Positions 20,342 to 30,705 of a stretch of 64,000 nucleotides of DNA are shown here, piece after piece (the first letter of the stretch is position 1; each line of letters starts with the position of its first letter). The position numbers and the translations under genes are program-made. Origin of the DNA: Candidatus Methylomicrobium oryzae (lineage in GTDB: Bacteria > Pseudomonadota > Gammaproteobacteria > Methylococcales > Methylomonadaceae); contig NZ_JAERVK010000018.1 in the NCBI RefSeq assembly GCF_016745425.1, positions 39,413 through 103,412 of the forward strand. The letters run 5' to 3'. Under the pieces are notes generated by a model. It was not told the DNA's origin. It saw only the letters and a list, made by a program, of their open reading frames with translations, and did no database searches.

Positions 20342-21286
20342 TCAATCTTCCCACTCCAGCTCCGCAAACGCTGTCGACACATTTTTGCGGTGAAAATCCT
20401 CGAAAAGTTTCCATTCGGCTTTCGCTTCATAGCCGACCGCCTCCACCGCCTGTTCGAGAAACCCGCCGTTTTTGATCCAGGCTCTAAGATCGGTCAACAG
20501 TGTCTGCAGATAGCGTTTTTCGGGCTGCAGACTTTGCGGCCAGTCCCTCACGATGGGGCCGTGCCCTGGAATCACGACTTTATAATTCCGACGCTCCAGC
20601 CGATCAATCTCCGCGAGCCATCCTTTCAGGCTGCCGTCGATCACCGGCAAATGTTCGATAAACAACAGATCGGCCAGCCAGAGGGTATCGGTCAAAGGAT
20701 CGTAAATCGACAGGTCGTTGTCGGTATGCGCAGGCTGATGGGCGGTCAGCTTCAGGATGCGTCCGCCGAGATCGATATCGAGTTCCTTTTCGACCGCGAT
20801 ATCGGGAGGAATGAGGTCCCCGGACGTTAAATCGATCGCCAGCAGTTCTTTTGCCTTGGCAAGATAGAAAGGTCCGCGCGCCGCCATCGCACGGCCGAGC
20901 AGGTAGTGCCCCACGAACTTGACGCCGTTCGCCTTGAACACGCTGTTGCCGTAGATATGGTCGGGATGCACGTGAGTATTGATCACGTAGCAGATCGGCT
21001 TGTCCGTGTGATGGCGAATCGCATTTAAAAGCGCCCTGCCCTGATCGGGGTTTCCGCCCGTATCGATCACCGCAACGCAACGCTTGCCGACAATGAAACC
21101 GATGTTCGCGATCGCGCCGTGATTCCGGGTGTCCGGAATTTCATGAGGTCCTAAATGAACGTAAATTCCAGGCGCCACCTGGGTCACCGAAAGTACGTCA
21201 ACCGCCGCGGCCGGACGAACCGCCGCAAGCAGGAACAGCGCCGAAAGCAGCAAAGCTCGAAACGGAATTAAACCGGAGCTTCTCAT
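20342..21286 (-). CDS. Quinoprotein-relay-type zinc metallohydrolase (MBL fold, exported)
   Basis: 314 residues with a signal peptide (ALLLSALFLLAAVRPAAA). Metallo-beta-lactamase fold with the full metal motif THVHPDH (HxHxDH), a later His (AHTDNDLSIY) and GHGPIV. The start VDVLSVTQVAPGIYVHLGPHE matches the family found next to PQQ-dependent dehydrogenases and cytochromes. It is periplasmic; its substrate is unknown. No PQQ dehydrogenase lies nearby. It could also be another SoxH-like hydrolase. Confidence 0.8.
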   Translation of the reverse strand: MRSSGLIPFRALLLSALFLLAAVRPAAAVDVLSVTQVAPGIYVHLGPHEIPDTRNHGAIANIGFIVGKRCVAVIDTGGNPDQGRALLNAIRHHTDKPICYVINTHVHPDHIYGNSVFKANGVKFVGHYLLGRAMAARGPFYLAKAKELLAIDLTSGDLIPPDIAVEKELDIDLGGRILKLTAHQPAHTDNDLSIYDPLTDTLWLADLLFIEHLPVIDGSLKGWLAEIDRLERRNYKVVIPGHGPIVRDWPQSLQPEKRYLQTLLTDLRAWIKNGGFLEQAVEAVGYEAKAEWKLFEDFHRKNVSTAFAELEWED

Positions 21287-21458
21287 AGGCAGACCACCTT
21301 GTAGAGTATGATGATTCGGAAGAGAACGGGTTGAGCATACCCGGTCAGGGAGCCCCGCCTAGGCATGGGCTCTGCCTATACTTCCTGTATACTGAGTTTT
21401 GAGCGCGACGAACCGGCTTCCGGACCGTCCACTCCGACCCTGGAAGTCCGACCGTGAT

Positions 21459-22181
21459 TTATTTTGCCGCCTGTTCGTCTCGAAGGACTTCGGCCAATTG
21501 CTTGGCCGGCACATAACCCGGCAGCAGATTGCCTTTTTCGGTCACGATCAACGGGGTACCCCGCGCATCAAAATCCTGCGCCAGCTGCATGTGTTGATCG
21601 ACCGGGTTATCACAGGTTTTTTCTTTCGGGGTGGCGCCTTTCTTCGCTTCGGTCAGTGCCTTGTTCCGATCATCCGCGCACCATACCGAAACGGCTTTTT
21701 TATAGGAATCCGAGCCCTTGCCCGCACGCGGATAAAACAGATAGCGGACCGTAATGCCTTCGGCGAGATATTGGTCGATCTCGGAATGCAGTTTGCGGCA
21801 ATAGCCGCAGTCGATATCGGTAAATACCGAAACCTGGTATTTACCGATCTTCGGCTTGAAAATGATCATGTTCTTTTCACCAACCTTGTCGAGCGCGGCC
21901 TGACGGGCGCTGCTCAACTTTTCCTCGGTCAGATCGGTACGCGAAGCCAGATCGATCAGATGGCCCTGCAACAGGTATTTACCCTCCTCGCTGACGTAAA
22001 ACAGATTGGCGCCGACCATCACCTCGAACACACCCTTGATCTCCGAAGGCTTGATCGAGTCGATCTTGACCGAGGGCATCGCCTTCGCAAGCGCCGACTT
22101 GACATCGGCTTCATCCGCCTGCAGGGAGCCGGCGGACATCGCCGAGGCAGCGAAAGCAACAACAGAAATAATTCTCTTCAT
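21459..22181 (-). CDS. dsbC: Protein-disulfide isomerase DsbC
   Basis: 240 residues with a signal peptide (IISVVAFAASAMSAGSLQA). The N-terminal dimerisation domain is followed by a thioredoxin domain with the active site CGYC (125-128) in TDIDCGYCRKLH and the cis-Pro loop ARGTPLIV. It corrects wrong disulfide bonds in the periplasm. It lies 70-odd bases downstream of rseP on the same strand, in the place where many gammaproteobacteria have bamA. Confidence 0.95.
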   Translation of the reverse strand: MKRIISVVAFAASAMSAGSLQADEADVKSALAKAMPSVKIDSIKPSEIKGVFEVMVGANLFYVSEEGKYLLQGHLIDLASRTDLTEEKLSSARQAALDKVGEKNMIIFKPKIGKYQVSVFTDIDCGYCRKLHSEIDQYLAEGITVRYLFYPRAGKGSDSYKKAVSVWCADDRNKALTEAKKGATPKEKTCDNPVDQHMQLAQDFDARGTPLIVTEKGNLLPGYVPAKQLAEVLRDEQAAK

Positions 22182-22254
22182 GATCTGCTCGTTTTTGAGT
22201 TATTGAAAAAAGTTCGGGCGGCCGCAAAAAACTGGAATCAACCGAAAGGCCGGC

Positions 22255-23628
22255 TTATTGGAACAGACGCTGAATATCCATCACCATCCCCAACGCCATT
22301 AGAGTCACCAGTATCGCAAGGCCGATCTGTTGAAAGAAGAGCTGACTTTTTTCGGACAGGGGTTCACCTTTAATTGCCTCGATCCCGAAAAACACCAGAT
22401 GCCCGCCGTCGAGCACCGGGATCGGCAACAGATTCAATATTCCGAGACTCACGCTGACTAAGGCGATGAACTTTAGGAAATGCACGAAACCGATTTCGGC
22501 GGACTCGCCCGCATATTGCGCGATGCTGATCGGTCCGCTCAAGTTTTTGACCGAGGCTTGGCCAAGTACCATCTTGCCCATCATTTTCAGCGTCGAAAAC
22601 GAATAATCGTAGGTTCTGGTGAAGGCAGCCGGAATCGCTTCGAGAGGTCCCAACGCGTATTCAACCTTCAACGCGCTCTTGACTTCTTCGGGAATCACGA
22701 CCGATGCGCCGATTTTCCCTTCGGCCTTCGGTGCTTCGCCTTCCTCCGTTCGGGGCATCTCTACGGTCTTCGGCGTGATCGTCAGCGTTAGACGCGCGTC
22801 GTCACGCTCGATCTCCGCCTTTATTGGCCGTCCGGGGCGGTTTTTGACATATTCGACCCACTGCTGCCAATCGGCGATCGGCGTGCCGTCCGCACTAATC
22901 ACGATATCGCCGGATTTCATGCCTGCCGCCAGCGCCGCGCCCTCCGGCAACACCTTATCGATCACGGGACGCAATCTCGGCATCCAGGGATTAAATCCGA
23001 GCCGCTTGTAAAGTTTTTCGGGGTCCTCCACATCGGCACCGGTCAACTTGATCCATCGCTCCTCCTCCCTGCCCTGCTTGTCCTTTACGAGCAGTTTGAT
23101 TTCCCGGTCGCTGTCGAGCGCCGCACCGATCAGAACGTTTAAGGTTTCGGACCAGGTCGGGGTCCGCTTGTCGTTGACCGCAACGAATTCGTCGCCTTCC
23201 AACAAGCCTGCTTCGGCCGCGAGCGTACCCGCCTCGATCTTGCCGAGAATCGGCCGCGTCCCTTCTTCGCCGACGACCAGCACGACCCAGAACAGGACAA
23301 CGGCCAAGATCAGATTAAAAACCGGTCCCGCCGCCACGATCGCGGAACGCGCGGAAAGCTTTTGCCGATTGAAAGCATAAGGCAGATCTTCGCTTTTGAC
23401 TTCACCTTCGCGCTCATCGACCATTTTCACATAGCCGCCAAGCGGAATCGCCGAGATCACATATTCGGTCGATTCCGGGCCTTTCCGGTAAGACCACAAG
23501 ACCCTGCCGAAGCCCACCGAAAAGCGCAGCACCTTCACGCCGACCTTGCGGGCAACCCAAAAGTGCCCGAACTCATGAAACGAAACCAGAACGCCGATCG
23601 TGACGATGAAGTAAAAGAGAGTGCTCAT
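22255..23628 (-). CDS. rseP: Site-2 metalloprotease RseP
   Basis: 457 residues. Intramembrane zinc protease that cuts RseA and so releases sigma-E in envelope stress. HEFGH (18-22) in the first membrane helix carries the metal ligands; NLLPIPVLDGGHL carries the third ligand Asp. Two PDZ domains lie between (AGLLEGDEFVAVNDK and AAGMKSGDIVISADG). Seven bases separate it from dxr. Confidence 0.97.
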   Translation of the reverse strand: MSTLFYFIVTIGVLVSFHEFGHFWVARKVGVKVLRFSVGFGRVLWSYRKGPESTEYVISAIPLGGYVKMVDEREGEVKSEDLPYAFNRQKLSARSAIVAAGPVFNLILAVVLFWVVLVVGEEGTRPILGKIEAGTLAAEAGLLEGDEFVAVNDKRTPTWSETLNVLIGAALDSDREIKLLVKDKQGREEERWIKLTGADVEDPEKLYKRLGFNPWMPRLRPVIDKVLPEGAALAAGMKSGDIVISADGTPIADWQQWVEYVKNRPGRPIKAEIERDDARLTLTITPKTVEMPRTEEGEAPKAEGKIGASVVIPEEVKSALKVEYALGPLEAIPAAFTRTYDYSFSTLKMMGKMVLGQASVKNLSGPISIAQYAGESAEIGFVHFLKFIALVSVSLGILNLLPIPVLDGGHLVFFGIEAIKGEPLSEKSQLFFQQIGLAILVTLMALGMVMDIQRLFQ

Positions 23629-23635
23629 AAAAAAA

Positions 23636-24820
23636 TTAGCCGGCCAATTGATCGATTATCCGGTTAGACACCTTTCTAGCTAATTTATCCTGATCCAAAA
23701 CAATTTCAAGCGAATCGGCCGCCTTGACCTCGATCGCATCCATACTGCGTTCGATGATGACCGGAATATCGGTAAAGCGTACCCGGCGGTTCAGAAAGGC
23801 ATCGACCGCGATTTCGTTCGCCGCATTCAACACCGCCGGCATTGTGCCGCCTGCTTCGATGGCCTTGTAGGCCAGGCGCAGGCAGGGAAAACGCTCCAGG
23901 TTGGGTTCTTCGAAATCCATCCGGCGTACGTTGAAGATGTTCAAAGGTTCCGCACCGGATTCGAAGCGGTCGGACCAGGCCAATGCATGCGCGATCGGAA
24001 TCCGCATGTCCGGATTGCCCATCTGGGCAAGCACGGTCCCGTCGATGTAATCGACCATCGAATGAATCACGCTTTGCGGATGGATCACGACCTGAATCTG
24101 CTCCGGCTTCATATTGAACAGCAGGCAGGCCTCGATCATTTCGAGCCCCTTGTTCATCATGGTCGCCGAATCGACCGAGATTTTCTTGCCCATGTCCCAA
24201 TTCGGATGCGCAACCGCCTGCTCCGGCGTGACATGCACCAAATCTTCAATCGGAGTCTGCCGGAACGGACCGCCCGACGCGGTCAGCAGGATACGGCGGG
24301 CCGCCTGCGCGGTCACGCCGGTTTTATAAGCGGACGGCATACACTGAAAGATCGCGTTGTGCTCGCTATCGATCGGCAGCAGCTCGGCTCCGGAATCGGC
24401 GATTGCCTGCATGAAGAGATTGCCGGACATCACCAGCGCTTCCTTGTTGGCCAACAGGACGGTTTTGCCGGCCTTCGCGGCTGCCAACGTCGGCAGCAGG
24501 CCGGCCGCGCCAACGATTGCCGCCATCACCGAATCGACATTGTCCAGCGTGGCGGCCTCCGCCAAAGCTTCGGCCCCGGCCAGCACCCGGATGTTTGCCG
24601 CGGCGGTGCCGGCGATCTTGTCCCTGAATGCGGAGGCTTTCGCTTCGTCGGCGACGACGACCAGCTCTGGCCGGTGCTGCAGGCATTGTTCAAGCAAAAG
24701 ATCGATATTATTGTTCGCGGTCAGCGCAACGACTTTATACAGATCGGGATGCCTTGCAACCACATCCAGTGTACTGACGCCGATCGAACCGGTCGCGCCG
24801 AGTATGCATATTCCTTTCAT
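23636..24820 (-). CDS. dxr: 1-deoxy-D-xylulose-5-phosphate reductoisomerase
   Basis: 394 residues. Converts DXP to MEP, the committed step of non-mevalonate isoprenoid synthesis. NADPH motif GATGSIG (8-14), metal/substrate motif [13 protein letters not shown], the flexible loop LTASGGPFR, and [14 protein letters not shown]. The start codon overlaps the cdsA stop by one base. Confidence 0.97.
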   Translation of the reverse strand: MKGICILGATGSIGVSTLDVVARHPDLYKVVALTANNNIDLLLEQCLQHRPELVVVADEAKASAFRDKIAGTAAANIRVLAGAEALAEAATLDNVDSVMAAIVGAAGLLPTLAAAKAGKTVLLANKEALVMSGNLFMQAIADSGAELLPIDSEHNAIFQCMPSAYKTGVTAQAARRILLTASGGPFRQTPIEDLVHVTPEQAVAHPNWDMGKKISVDSATMMNKGLEMIEACLLFNMKPEQIQVVIHPQSVIHSMVDYIDGTVLAQMGNPDMRIPIAHALAWSDRFESGAEPLNIFNVRRMDFEEPNLERFPCLRLAYKAIEAGGTMPAVLNAANEIAVDAFLNRRVRFTDIPVIIERSMDAIEVKAADSLEIVLDQDKLARKVSNRIIDQLAG

Positions 24821-25689
24821 CAGATCAACCCGTAAATCAGGTAAATGCCCGCATAGAACAAAGGGATCGCCGCAACGATGCTATCGACCCGATCCAGGAT
24901 GCCGCCGTGCCCGGGCAGGATCGCGCCGCTGTCCTTGACGCCGCGCTGGCGTTTGACCACGCTGAAAAACAGGTCGCCGTAGACCGAAATCAATACGGTC
25001 AGCATCGACAGCAGCGCAAAGTCGGCTGCAAAAACATAATTGAAACCGTAGATCAGGCTCAGCACGGCCGCACAAACGAGGCCGGCAATAAGCGCACCGT
25101 AAAAACCGGCGACTGTCTTTCCAGGGCTGATATCCGGAGCCAATTTGGTTTTACCGTATTTCTTGCCCACAAAATACGCGCTAATGTCGGCCGCCCAGAT
25201 CAGCACCAGGAAATACATCGTCATCGGCGGCTCGTAGAAAGCCCGCAATCGGGTCAGGAACAGCCAACAGGCCAGCAGGATGAACCAGCCGATCAGCATC
25301 TTGTAGCGCAGCCTCAGCTTCAGGTTCAGCACTGTCTGTGGCAGATTCCGGATCGAGAGCATCACGATAATCCAGAACAGAACCGCCGGCACCACCAGCC
25401 ATTCGATCACCCCCGAGTAAAAACGAATCTCCGGCCATTTGGTCCATTGCGCCAGCAGTTCCAGAAACTGCGTCCAGAGATGGGCTCCAATCATCGGCAG
25501 AATCAGCGCCAGCAGGAACAACACCCGCTTGGCGATCGATTGCACATCGATCAGATACAACCATTCCCATGCCGCGACCAGGGTTAGGACGGCGAGTAAC
25601 AGGGAGAAATATTCGGGAGGAAGCGTAAATACCGCCGTAGCAACGAAGGCGGCCAAAATCGATGCAGTGATAATTCGCTTGAGCAACAT
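24820..25689 (-). CDS. cdsA: Phosphatidate cytidylyltransferase
   Basis: 289 residues from the ATG at 25689 ([15 protein letters not shown]); the open frame extends 45 codons further into uppS but that part is not like the family. It makes CDP-diacylglycerol from phosphatidate and CTP in the inner membrane. About eight membrane segments; the signature [18 protein letters not shown] near the C-terminus is complete, and [20 protein letters not shown] is the typical CDP motif region. Twenty bases downstream of uppS. Confidence 0.95.
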   Translation of the reverse strand: MLLKRIITASILAAFVATAVFTLPPEYFSLLLAVLTLVAAWEWLYLIDVQSIAKRVLFLLALILPMIGAHLWTQFLELLAQWTKWPEIRFYSGVIEWLVVPAVLFWIIVMLSIRNLPQTVLNLKLRLRYKMLIGWFILLACWLFLTRLRAFYEPPMTMYFLVLIWAADISAYFVGKKYGKTKLAPDISPGKTVAGFYGALIAGLVCAAVLSLIYGFNYVFAADFALLSMLTVLISVYGDLFFSVVKRQRGVKDSGAILPGHGGILDRVDSIVAAIPLFYAGIYLIYGLI

Positions 25690-25709
25690 TGTTATAGTTA
25701 TCGTTAAAG

Positions 25710-26477
25710 TTAGAGAGTGACCGCTTTGCCGAGCACCTGTTCTCCGGTATGCCCGAAGCGCCTTTGTCGGCCTTTGAAGCTCAGGATGGCCTCTTCGAGC
25801 GATGTCTGGTCGAAGTCGGGCCAAAGCGTGTCAGTAAAGTACAATTCGGTGTAAGCCAGCTGCCACAATAAAAAATTACTGACGCGCTGCTCGCCCCCGG
25901 TTCTGATGAACAGATCCGGTTCCGGCAAATCCGCGGTGGATAAATGGCGACTAACCAGATTTTCGTCGATATCCTGCGGCTTCAGCTCGCCGGCCAAGAC
26001 CTTCTGATTGAGGGTGCGGAACGCTTGGCATAAATCCCAGCGGCCGCCGTAATTGACCGCAATCACCACAGTCAAAGCGGTGTTATTGCGGGTTTGCGTT
26101 TCGCCTTCGGACATTTTCTTCTGCAAAGCTTCGGAAAAACGGCTTGTATCGCCGATAAAGCGCAGGCGAATATTGTTCTGGTGCAACTTGTCGATCTCGG
26201 CCTGTAAGGTCACCATGAACAGCTCCATCAGCAACGAGACTTCTTCCGGCGGCCGCCGCCAGTTCTCGCTGCTGAACGCGAACAGCGTCAATACTTCGAC
26301 GCCTTCCCGGACACAGTGCTCGACGATTTTGCGAACCGCCTTGACGCCCGCCTGATGGCCCACGGCCCTCGGCATGAAGCGTTTCTGCGCCCAGCGTCCG
26401 TTACCGTCCATGATGATTGCGATATGCCGAGGAATTCCGTTATCGATGGAATGATTGCAGGCGTTTTCTGAAGGCAT
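25710..26477 (-). CDS. uppS: Undecaprenyl diphosphate synthase
   Basis: 255 residues. Makes the C55 lipid carrier for peptidoglycan and O-antigen. Catalytic Asp24 lies in IIMDGNGRWA, with the P-loop region RWAQKR, then FAFSSENWRRP and the C-terminal RTGGEQRVSNFLLWQLAYTE with the substrate-binding Arg and Glu residues. Fourteen bases separate it from frr. Confidence 0.97.
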   Translation of the reverse strand: MPSENACNHSIDNGIPRHIAIIMDGNGRWAQKRFMPRAVGHQAGVKAVRKIVEHCVREGVEVLTLFAFSSENWRRPPEEVSLLMELFMVTLQAEIDKLHQNNIRLRFIGDTSRFSEALQKKMSEGETQTRNNTALTVVIAVNYGGRWDLCQAFRTLNQKVLAGELKPQDIDENLVSRHLSTADLPEPDLFIRTGGEQRVSNFLLWQLAYTELYFTDTLWPDFDQTSLEEAILSFKGRQRRFGHTGEQVLGKAVTL

Positions 26478-26491
26478 GTGAGGCTTCCGAA

Positions 26492-27049
26492 TCAGAGCGA
26501 CAGCAGATCGGCTTCTTTTGCCTCCAACAGCTTTTCGACTTCCTTGACGTACTGGTCGGTGATTTTCTGAATTTTTTCTTCCGCGCCGCGCGCATCGTCT
26601 TCGGAAATCAGCTTTTCCTTCAACGCTTCCTTGATCGCGTTGTTCGCATCGCGGCGGATATTGCGGATTGCCACGCGGCCGTTTTCGGCTTCATGTTTGA
26701 CGACCTTGACCAGTTCGCGACGGCGCTGTTCAGTCAACGGTGGCAACGGAATACGAATCGTCATGCCGTTGGTGGCAGGATTCAGGCCGAGATCCGATTT
26801 GAGGATCGCTTTCTCGATCACCGGCACCATGTTCTTTTCCCAGGGTGTGATCGTCAACGTCCGGGCATCCTCGACCGCGATGTTCGCGACCTGAGACAGC
26901 GAGGAATCGGTGCCGTAATAAGACACGCTGATCTGATCGAGCAGGCTCGGGTGCGCGCGGCCGGTCCGGATTTTCGAAAACTCGTGCTTTAAGGCTTCGA
27001 TGCTTTTGCCCATGCGGGACGCGGCATCCTGTTGAATATCACTTATCAT
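26492..27049 (-). CDS. frr: Ribosome recycling factor
   Basis: 185 residues, exactly the usual size. It splits post-termination ribosomes with EF-G. Conserved [20 protein letters not shown] and [14 protein letters not shown] are present, and the end is helical. It overlaps pyrH by four bases (ATGA). Confidence 0.98.
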   Translation of the reverse strand: MISDIQQDAASRMGKSIEALKHEFSKIRTGRAHPSLLDQISVSYYGTDSSLSQVANIAVEDARTLTITPWEKNMVPVIEKAILKSDLGLNPATNGMTIRIPLPPLTEQRRRELVKVVKHEAENGRVAIRNIRRDANNAIKEALKEKLISEDDARGAEEKIQKITDQYVKEVEKLLEAKEADLLSL

Positions 27050-27774
27050 TTCTTGTTTCCTCGTTCAATCAGCGAACCGATTTCTTCACCCTTCATCAAC
27101 CGCATCACCGCGCCTTGTTCGAAGATGTTCATTACCCGCATCGGGATGTTATTGTCTCTGCACAGTACCAGCGCAGTGGTATCCATCACGTTCAGCCGCT
27201 GATCGAGTGCTTCGTCATAAGTCAGATGCGGATAAAAAACCGCATCCTTGTTTTTGGCCGGGTCGTCCGAATAGACGCCTTTGACTTTGGTCGCCTTGAT
27301 CATCAGCTCGGCGTTGATTTCGACCGCCCTAAGGCTGGCCGCCGAATCCGTAGTGAAAAACGGATTACCGGTACCCGCCGCAAAAATCACGACCCGCCCT
27401 TTTTCCAGATGACGGACCGCGCGGCGGCGAATGTAATCCTCGCAGACCTGATTGATTTTCAGCGCCGACATCACGCGTGCCTGCAAGCCCTGGTGCTCCA
27501 GCGCATCCTGCATCGCCAGCGCATTGATCACGGTCGCCAGCATGCCCATCTGATCGCTGGTCACCCGGTCCAATCCCTGCGAAGCCTTATCGGCGCCGCG
27601 CAGAATATTGCCGCCGCCGATCACTAGGCCGACCTGGACGCCGAAATCGGACAATTCCCTGATTTCGGCGGCCAGGCGGTTCAGGATATCGGAATCGATG
27701 CTGCCGCCCGCTTCGCTCATCAGCGCCTCGCCGCTCAGCTTTAATAAAATTCTCTGGCAAATCGGTTTTGTCAT
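27046..27774 (-). CDS. pyrH: UMP kinase
   Basis: 242 residues. Phosphorylates UMP to UDP. Amino-acid-kinase fold with [42 protein letters not shown] and [16 protein letters not shown]. The order tsf-pyrH-frr is the standard one. Confidence 0.98.
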   Translation of the reverse strand: MTKPICQRILLKLSGEALMSEAGGSIDSDILNRLAAEIRELSDFGVQVGLVIGGGNILRGADKASQGLDRVTSDQMGMLATVINALAMQDALEHQGLQARVMSALKINQVCEDYIRRRAVRHLEKGRVVIFAAGTGNPFFTTDSAASLRAVEINAELMIKATKVKGVYSDDPAKNKDAVFYPHLTYDEALDQRLNVMDTTALVLCRDNNIPMRVMNIFEQGAVMRLMKGEEIGSLIERGNKK

Positions 27775-27831
27775 AAATGTTTGTCGGATGGTTTATTAAG
27801 AGCTTGTGCACAAGGTCTGACGTCAGCCGGT

Positions 27832-28713
27832 TTAGCTGCCCCGCACCTGTGCCATGACTTCTTCGGCGAAGTTTTCTTCTTTCTTTTCGATGCCTTCGCC
27901 GACTTCGAGACGGGCGAAACGCGCGACGTTATTGCCTTTCGAAGACACCAGTTTGCCGACCGACAGCTTGTCGTCCTTGATGAACGGCTGACCCAGCAGG
28001 GTTACTTCGGCAAAGAATTTGCTGATCCGTCCGGCCACCATCTTTTCGATGATATCGGCCGGCTTGCCGCTTTCGGCAGCTTGCGCCTTGAAGATTTCCT
28101 TTTCCTTTTCGATCGTTTCCTGAGAAACCTGGTCTTCGGACACACAAATCGGCTTGCTGGCGGCGATATGCATCGCGATGTCCTTACCCAGTTCCTTGTC
28201 GGCCTTGGCCAATTCGACGATCACGCCGATCTTGCTGCCGTGCAGATAGCAGGCGGTGCCGCCTTCTGCGGTGTGGAATTTTTCGAAGCGTCTGACGGTA
28301 ATGTTCTCACCCAGCTTTGCAATCAGCGCACGGCGGGTTTCATCGACCGTTTCGCCGCCGGCCAGCTTCATTTCGAGCAATTGCTCATTGGTTGCGACAT
28401 CGGCGCTCAACAGCGCGCTCGTCACGTCGTTCACAAAAGCAACGAAGTCCGGCGATTTGGCGACGAAATCGGTTTCGCAGTTGATTTCGACGATTGCTGC
28501 CGTTTTCTCATCGTCGCTGATCTTGACGCCGATGCTGCCTTCGGCTGCGATCCGGCCGGATTTTTTGTCGGCTTTCGCCAAGCCGGCCTTGCGCATGTTT
28601 TCGATCGCCAACTCCATGTCGCCGTTGGCTTCTTGCAAGGCCTTTTTACATTCCATCATGCCGGAACCGGTTCTTTCACGCAGTTCCTTAACCATACCCG
28701 CGGTAATACTCAT
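27832..28713 (-). CDS. tsf: Elongation factor Ts
   Basis: 293 residues. Nucleotide exchange factor for EF-Tu. The UBA-like start VKELRERTGSGMMECKKAL and the TDFVAKSPDF core motif are intact. It follows rpsB with a hairpin between them at 28747-28772. Confidence 0.98.
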   Translation of the reverse strand: MSITAGMVKELRERTGSGMMECKKALQEANGDMELAIENMRKAGLAKADKKSGRIAAEGSIGVKISDDEKTAAIVEINCETDFVAKSPDFVAFVNDVTSALLSADVATNEQLLEMKLAGGETVDETRRALIAKLGENITVRRFEKFHTAEGGTACYLHGSKIGVIVELAKADKELGKDIAMHIAASKPICVSEDQVSQETIEKEKEIFKAQAAESGKPADIIEKMVAGRISKFFAEVTLLGQPFIKDDKLSVGKLVSSKGNNVARFARLEVGEGIEKKEENFAEEVMAQVRGS

Positions 28714-28746
28714 TCTTTAATTTTCCTCAACTTGTCATTCACTATG

Positions 28747-28772
28747 AAAACGCCCCCAAAAGGAGGCGTTTT
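28747..28772 (-). terminator. Attenuator-like hairpin between rpsB and tsf
   Basis: On the minus strand AAAACGCCtCC pairs with GGgGGCGTTTT around a TTTT loop, ending in four T. It would reduce read-through from rpsB into tsf; a terminator at this place is also known in E. coli. Confidence 0.6.
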
Positions 28773-28801
28773 CCGGTCTCATCGAACAGCCTGTTTTCGG
28801 C

Positions 28802-29545
28802 TTATTCGGCTACGGGAGTCTCCTCGACGAAGTCGTCCGCTTTGGCGGACAATCCTTGCGTAGCGGCCTTCGCTTCCAGAATCGCCGCGGAAGCGCATTC
28901 GCAGTACAGCTTGACTGCACGGATCGAATCGTCGTTGCCGGGAATCACGTAATCGATGCCTTCCGGCGAGTTGTTCGAATCGACGACGCCGACCACCGGA
29001 ATACCGAGTTTCTTGGCTTCCATGATCGCATTTTTTTCGTAACCGACATCCAGCACGAAAATCACGTCCGGAATGCCTCTCATGTCTTTGATACCGCCCA
29101 GGCTGCGCTCGAGTTTTTCCAGCTCGCGCTCCATCAACAGGGCTTCTTTCTTGCCGAAGCGCTGATACAGGGTGCCGTCGGTCTTCATCGCTTCCAGTTC
29201 CTTCAAGCGATTGATCGATTTTTTGATGGTTTTGAAATTGGTCAGCATGCCGCCCAGCCAGCGATGGTTGACATAAGGCATGCCGCAACGGATCGCTTCC
29301 TCCGCAACCACTTTGCGCGCCGCTTTCTTGGTGCCGACAAACAGGACATTGCCTTTGTTTGCGGACATTTGACCCAGATAATTCATCGCGTCGTTGAACA
29401 ACGGAAGCGTTTTTTCCAGATTGATGATGTGGATCTTGTTACGGGCACCGAACAGGTATGAAGACATTTTCGGGTTCCAGTAACGGGTTTGGTGTCCGAA
29501 GTGAACACCCGCTTCCAACATTTGACGCATTGAAACTGCCGCCAT
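28802..29545 (-). CDS. rpsB: 30S ribosomal protein S2
   Basis: 247 residues. The start [20 protein letters not shown] and the motif [12 protein letters not shown], followed by [13 protein letters not shown], are typical of S2. ATG at 29545 is preceded by AGGAG. It is the first gene of the eight-gene minus-strand run to rseP. S2 usually represses its own mRNA through the leader. Confidence 0.98.
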   Translation of the reverse strand: MAAVSMRQMLEAGVHFGHQTRYWNPKMSSYLFGARNKIHIINLEKTLPLFNDAMNYLGQMSANKGNVLFVGTKKAARKVVAEEAIRCGMPYVNHRWLGGMLTNFKTIKKSINRLKELEAMKTDGTLYQRFGKKEALLMERELEKLERSLGGIKDMRGIPDVIFVLDVGYEKNAIMEAKKLGIPVVGVVDSNNSPEGIDYVIPGNDDSIRAVKLYCECASAAILEAKAATQGLSAKADDFVEETPVAE

Positions 29546-29701
29546 TAAATTTTCTCCTAAGTATAAAGTTCGGAACGAAGTTCCGGTGGGTTACGCCTCC
29601 CTTTACCCCGCTTGCCAACCCGCTGCAATACGTACGACGCAGGCACCCTGGCAAGTGTGACGGTAAAAGTGAGTATTTATTTCAGAAAAACTGAACCTAA
29701 C
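29546..29701 (-). promoter_or_regulatory. rpsB 5' leader with hairpins
   Basis: About 150 bases of transcribed leader between the promoter and rpsB. It contains a tight stem CGGAAC-ttc-GTTCCG (29585-29571) just before the AGGAG ribosome site, and a larger GC-rich region with GGTTGGCAAGCGGGG. This fits an autoregulatory S2-binding leader as known for gammaproteobacterial rpsB, though I cannot confirm the consensus by eye. No ORF is seen. Confidence 0.45.
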
Positions 29702-29730
29702 TTTATACCATATTTCGGCAACATCAACAA
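29702..29730 (-). promoter_or_regulatory. Sigma-70 promoter of rpsB
   Basis: Minus-strand TTGTTG (29730-29725), 17-base spacer, TATAAA (29707-29702). The match and spacing are good, and it points toward rpsB. Confidence 0.65.
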
Positions 29731-29935
29731 ATCCAATTACCGTGCCAAACGCACTGCGCTTTCACCGTCAGCGCCCCATCGCTCGGGAATGTTCGGGTAT
29801 TTTACGGCAGCGAACCCGTCTCTGCCGGATATATGGTATATTGGACAAATTTATATATGGATCTCCGCATTTTTCGTTTACTGAATCTTTAACCTAATCA
29901 CCCCATCTAAAATTGTCCTGAGCCTTGCCTGATCA

Positions 29936-30700
29936 ATGAGCATCACCATCAAAACCGAAGCCGAAATCGAAAAAATGCGCATCGCCGGCCGCCTGGCCGC
30001 CGAAGTCCTGGAAATGATCGAACCCCATGTCGTACCGGGCATTACGACCAATGAGCTGAACAACATCTGCCACGATTACATCGTGAACGTACAAAAAGCC
30101 ATTCCGGCCCCTCTGAATTATCGAGGCTTTCCGAAATCGATCTGCACTTCGGTGAATCAGCAGGTTTGCCACGGCATTCCCGGCGAAAAAAAGCTCAAAC
30201 CCGGAGACATCGTCAACATCGATATCACCGTGATCAAGGATGATTATCACGGCGACACCAGCAAGATGTTCTGCGTCGGCGAAGTCAGCCCGCACGCGAA
30301 ACGGCTGGTTAAGATAACCCAGGAATCGATGTATCTGGGCATTCAACAGGTGAAACCCGGCGCGACGCTGGGGGATATCGGCCAGGCAATCCAGAAGCAT
30401 GCGGAAAGCAATCGTTATTCGATCGTCCGGGAGTTTTGCGGGCACGGCATCGGCAAAGCCTTCCACGAGGAGCCGCAGGTCCTGCATTACGGCAAAGCCG
30501 GCACCGGCGAAGTATTGCAGCCGGGCATGATTTTCACGATCGAACCGATGGTCAACCTCGGCAAACGTCATGTCAAAATATTGTCGGACGGCTGGACCGT
30601 GGTCACCAAAGACCGCAGCCTTTCCGCGCAGTGGGAACATACCGTACTGGTCACTGCCGACGGGTTCGAGATCCTGACGTTACGGCAAGAAGAAAGGTAA
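29936..30700 (+). CDS. map: Methionine aminopeptidase, type I
   Basis: 254 residues. Removes the initiator Met. The metal ligands are visible in order: Asp of VNIDITVIKDDYHGDTSKMF (two Asp), His of EFCGHGIGKAFHEEPQV, Glu of FTIEPMVN and the last Glu in SAQWEHTVLVT. It is divergent from rpsB, the standard arrangement, and five bases upstream of glnD. Confidence 0.97.
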   Translation: MSITIKTEAEIEKMRIAGRLAAEVLEMIEPHVVPGITTNELNNICHDYIVNVQKAIPAPLNYRGFPKSICTSVNQQVCHGIPGEKKLKPGDIVNIDITVIKDDYHGDTSKMFCVGEVSPHAKRLVKITQESMYLGIQQVKPGATLGDIGQAIQKHAESNRYSIVREFCGHGIGKAFHEEPQVLHYGKAGTGEVLQPGMIFTIEPMVNLGKRHVKILSDGWTVVTKDRSLSAQWEHTVLVTADGFEILTLRQEER

Positions 30701-30705
30701 TTCCG

